Shown here: one piece after another, positions 6,927 through 7,720 of the stretch
How positions within the stretch are numbered: the stretch's first letter is position 1
How the letters are laid out: each line of letters starts with the position of its first letter
Notes under the pieces: model-generated
Seen by the model: the letters and a program-made list of their open reading frames with translations, nothing else
The model's database searches: none
What the model was told of the DNA's origin: nothing
Translations under genes and position numbers: made by a program
Origin: Pyrobaculum sp.
Lineage (GTDB): Archaea > Thermoproteota > Thermoprotei > Thermoproteales > Thermoproteaceae
NCBI GenBank assembly: GCA_009903905.1
Contig: WYEI01000004.1
Coordinates: 1-7,720, forward strand
DNA: 7,720 bases
Direction: 5' to 3'

Positions 6927-6970
6927 AACTATACGCAAAGAAAACCGCTGAAGAAATTAGAAGAGAGACG

Positions 6971-7096
6971 ATGGAGAGGCTTAGTGAGGAGCCCCGGTCG
7001 CCCGACCCGGCGGAAGAGTTGTTGAGGAGTAGCCGGAGTTGCAAGCATTCGGCGTTAATTGGGTTAAGAAGTGGCTTGTCCTTAGGGATAGGTTAA
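6971..7096 (+). other. Short ORF, likely 5' fragment of a frameshifted gene
   Basis: This 41-codon frame starts with ATG and begins MERLSEEPRSPDPAEELLRS. About 18 of its first 23 codons end in G or C, as expected for coding sequence here. The second half (after about base 7033) loses that character and ends at TAA 7094-7096. From 7033 a different frame becomes open and coding-like and continues to 7398. The simplest reading is that both belong to one gene split by a single-base change between 7033 and 7093. The ORF is divergent from the PaREP2 gene. Confidence 0.4.
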
Positions 7097-7398
7097 TCGA
7101 AATCGCGAAAGTTATGCGCAGATTCCCGTGGATGGTTGAGGTAATAAGACAGAGACCTATGAGCATCCTCCACCCCTACATGATAGAGGCATATGCGGCG
7201 AGGGACGACTCTGATGTGTGTCTCTCCCTCACCTCGTCGAAGACGTACTGCGCACAAGACGGAGCCGTGAGGGCGGTTAAGCTAGAGCTGGAGTTTAAAC
7301 GATATGAAGTATACGAGGAAAAGATGAGAGAGGTGTACCGCCCCAAGGGACTACTGGCATTCACCATGACGGCGAGAGAATACGTGAGGGTGCTCTAG
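7039..7398 (+). CDS. Unrecognised small protein, probably the 3' part of a frameshifted gene
   Basis: I do not recognise this product. The frame is open from base 7033, just after an in-frame TAG at 7030-7032, to the TAG at 7396-7398. The only early start is TTG 7039; the first ATG is 27 codons in (7117). The protein would be 119 residues, basic and helical at the start (WVKKWLVLRDRLIEIAKVMR), with Tyr- and Lys/Glu-rich segments later (KRYEVYEEKMREVYRPKG). There is no membrane segment or known motif. No TATA box lies at a suitable distance before 7039. A coding-like fragment in another frame (MERLSEEPRSPD..., from 6971) directly precedes it, so a single frameshifted gene of about 142 codons spanning 6971-7398 is the likely original. 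It may be inactive, or it may start internally at ATG 7117. Confidence 0.5.
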   Translation: MQAFGVNWVKKWLVLRDRLIEIAKVMRRFPWMVEVIRQRPMSILHPYMIEAYAARDDSDVCLSLTSSKTYCAQDGAVRAVKLELEFKRYEVYEEKMREVYRPKGLLAFTMTAREYVRVL

Positions 7399-7496
7399 CT
7401 AGACAGACGAAACGCCGCCAATAGGTTGAGGGTACGAACGCCACTGCGAGGAAGATCAAAGCCATAGTCTCGGTCTCTGAACTGCCGCAGAAACTC

Positions 7497-7504
7497 AAAT
7501 ATAT
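7497..7504 (+). promoter_or_regulatory. TATA box of the C/D box sRNA gene
   Basis: The + strand reads AAATATAT, centred 25-26 bases upstream of base 7526, which is next to the C box at 7527. This is the archaeal TATA-to-start spacing, so transcription should begin immediately before the C box. The box is the main independent support for the RNA call. Confidence 0.65.
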
Positions 7505-7525
7505 GACCCATCGTCGGCAACACTA

Positions 7526-7575
7526 GGTGACGAGTCCAGGCTAGCTGAGCGGTGAAGAAGGATCTAAACTCTGAT
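7526..7575 (+). ncRNA. C/D box 2'-O-methylation guide sRNA
   Basis: All four boxes are present at archaeal spacing. The C box is GTGACGA (7527-7533, one change from RTGATGA). An 11-base guide (7534-7544) is followed by D' CTGA (7545-7548). After a 3-base spacer comes C' GTGAAGA (7552-7558), then a 12-base guide (7559-7570) and D CTGA (7571-7574). Such RNAs bind L7Ae, Nop5 and fibrillarin and direct methylation of the target base paired with the fifth guide base before D or D'. By that rule the D' guide aims at the central C of CTAGCCTGGAC, which resembles a tRNA D-arm (A14-G15-C16), and the D guide aims at a U in AGTTTAGATCCT. The targets are predictions. A TATA box lies 25 bases upstream. 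The D box abuts the serS stop codon on the other strand, so the RNA 3' end runs antisense into serS. Confidence 0.8.
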
Positions 7576-7720
7576 CACCCCCTCTTCCTTGGGTATATGT
7601 AGTCCTTGGGAGCCGCCTTAAGAGGCTCTAGGTATGGCCGCAGTGCCTTCGGTATCTCCACAACGCCGTCTTCCCGCTGGAAGTTCTCCAGAATTGCCGT
7701 AATTGTACGCGTCGTGGCGA
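7575..7720 (-). CDS. serS: Seryl-tRNA synthetase, C-terminal end (rest beyond window)
   Basis: Only the last 48 codons lie in the window. They read [20 protein letters not shown] followed by [20 protein letters not shown] and a short basic end IYPRKRG before TGA (7575-7577). The segment [14 protein letters not shown] corresponds to class II motif 3, where the arginine contacts [14 protein letters not shown] is the usual closing helix of standard (bacterial-like, not methanogenic) SerRS. The enzyme charges tRNA-Ser with serine in the cytoplasm. The basic tail after LRPYL is short. The gene is convergent with the C/D box sRNA, whose D box touches the stop codon. Confidence 0.95.
   Translation of the reverse strand, partial: ATTRTITAILENFQREDGVVEIPKALRPYLEPLKAAPKDYIYPRKRG

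Noticed and set aside
7410..7470. A GGTTGAGGGTACGAACGCC-like stretch resembling a tRNA T-arm.
   Set aside because: The loop lacks the TTCRA consensus, and no acceptor, D or anticodon arms can be folded around it on either strand.
7395..7511. A 38-codon - strand ORF (starts MGHIFEFLRQFRDRDYGFDL) in the same frame as serS, with about 59 open codons after the serS stop.
   Set aside because: It is short, unrecognised, has no promoter or ribosome binding site, and runs antisense to the sRNA promoter. SerRS already ends normally, so a read-through extension is not expected. It is probably chance.
1..7720. CRISPR arrays, insertion sequence ends and long direct repeats.
   Set aside because: No regularly spaced repeats, transposase gene or terminal inverted repeats were seen by eye on either strand.

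Overview
The window looks like a hyperthermophilic crenarchaeon of the Thermoproteales, most likely a Pyrobaculum. The grounds are an intact, very long PaREP2-type protein (a repeated family known mainly from Pyrobaculum), an archaeal-type UMP kinase, an archaeal YchF/OLA1-like GTPase, AT-rich TATA boxes close to start codons with no clear ribosome binding sites (leaderless style), and a well-formed archaeal C/D box guide RNA. The genus is an inference from these features, since no search could be run.

Layout, left to right. The 3' two thirds of a translation-associated GTPase gene runs on the + strand into the window (1-787). It converges on, and overlaps by 8 bases, a - strand gene for a small HTH protein (780-1286). 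Behind that on the - strand lie a HIT-family nucleotide hydrolase/transferase gene with its own TATA box (1311-1724), the UMP kinase gene pyrH (1843-2496), and an unrecognised conserved-looking gene (2480-3007) that overlaps the start of pyrH and probably shares its transcript. After a 153-base gap that may hold a small ORF comes the dominant gene, a PaREP2-family ORF of about 1250 codons (3161-6904, - strand). Its N-terminal part has a likely membrane anchor, and its C-terminal half appears to be built from repeated LAGLIDADG-like alpha/beta units.

Beyond it, on the + strand, is a small unrecognised gene that looks frameshifted (6971-7398). It is followed by a C/D box sRNA gene with a TATA box at the expected distance (about 7526-7575). 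The sRNA is convergent with, and abuts, the 3' end of seryl-tRNA synthetase (7575 to the window edge, - strand).

The housekeeping genes concern translation (GTPase, SerRS, guide RNA) and nucleotide metabolism (UMP kinase, HIT protein). The PaREP2 gene and its divergent frameshifted neighbour look like an accessory insertion between them. The observations most worth following are the guide RNA packed against serS, the intact PaREP2 gene with its possible homing-endonuclease ancestry, and the frameshifted neighbour that shares its promoter region.
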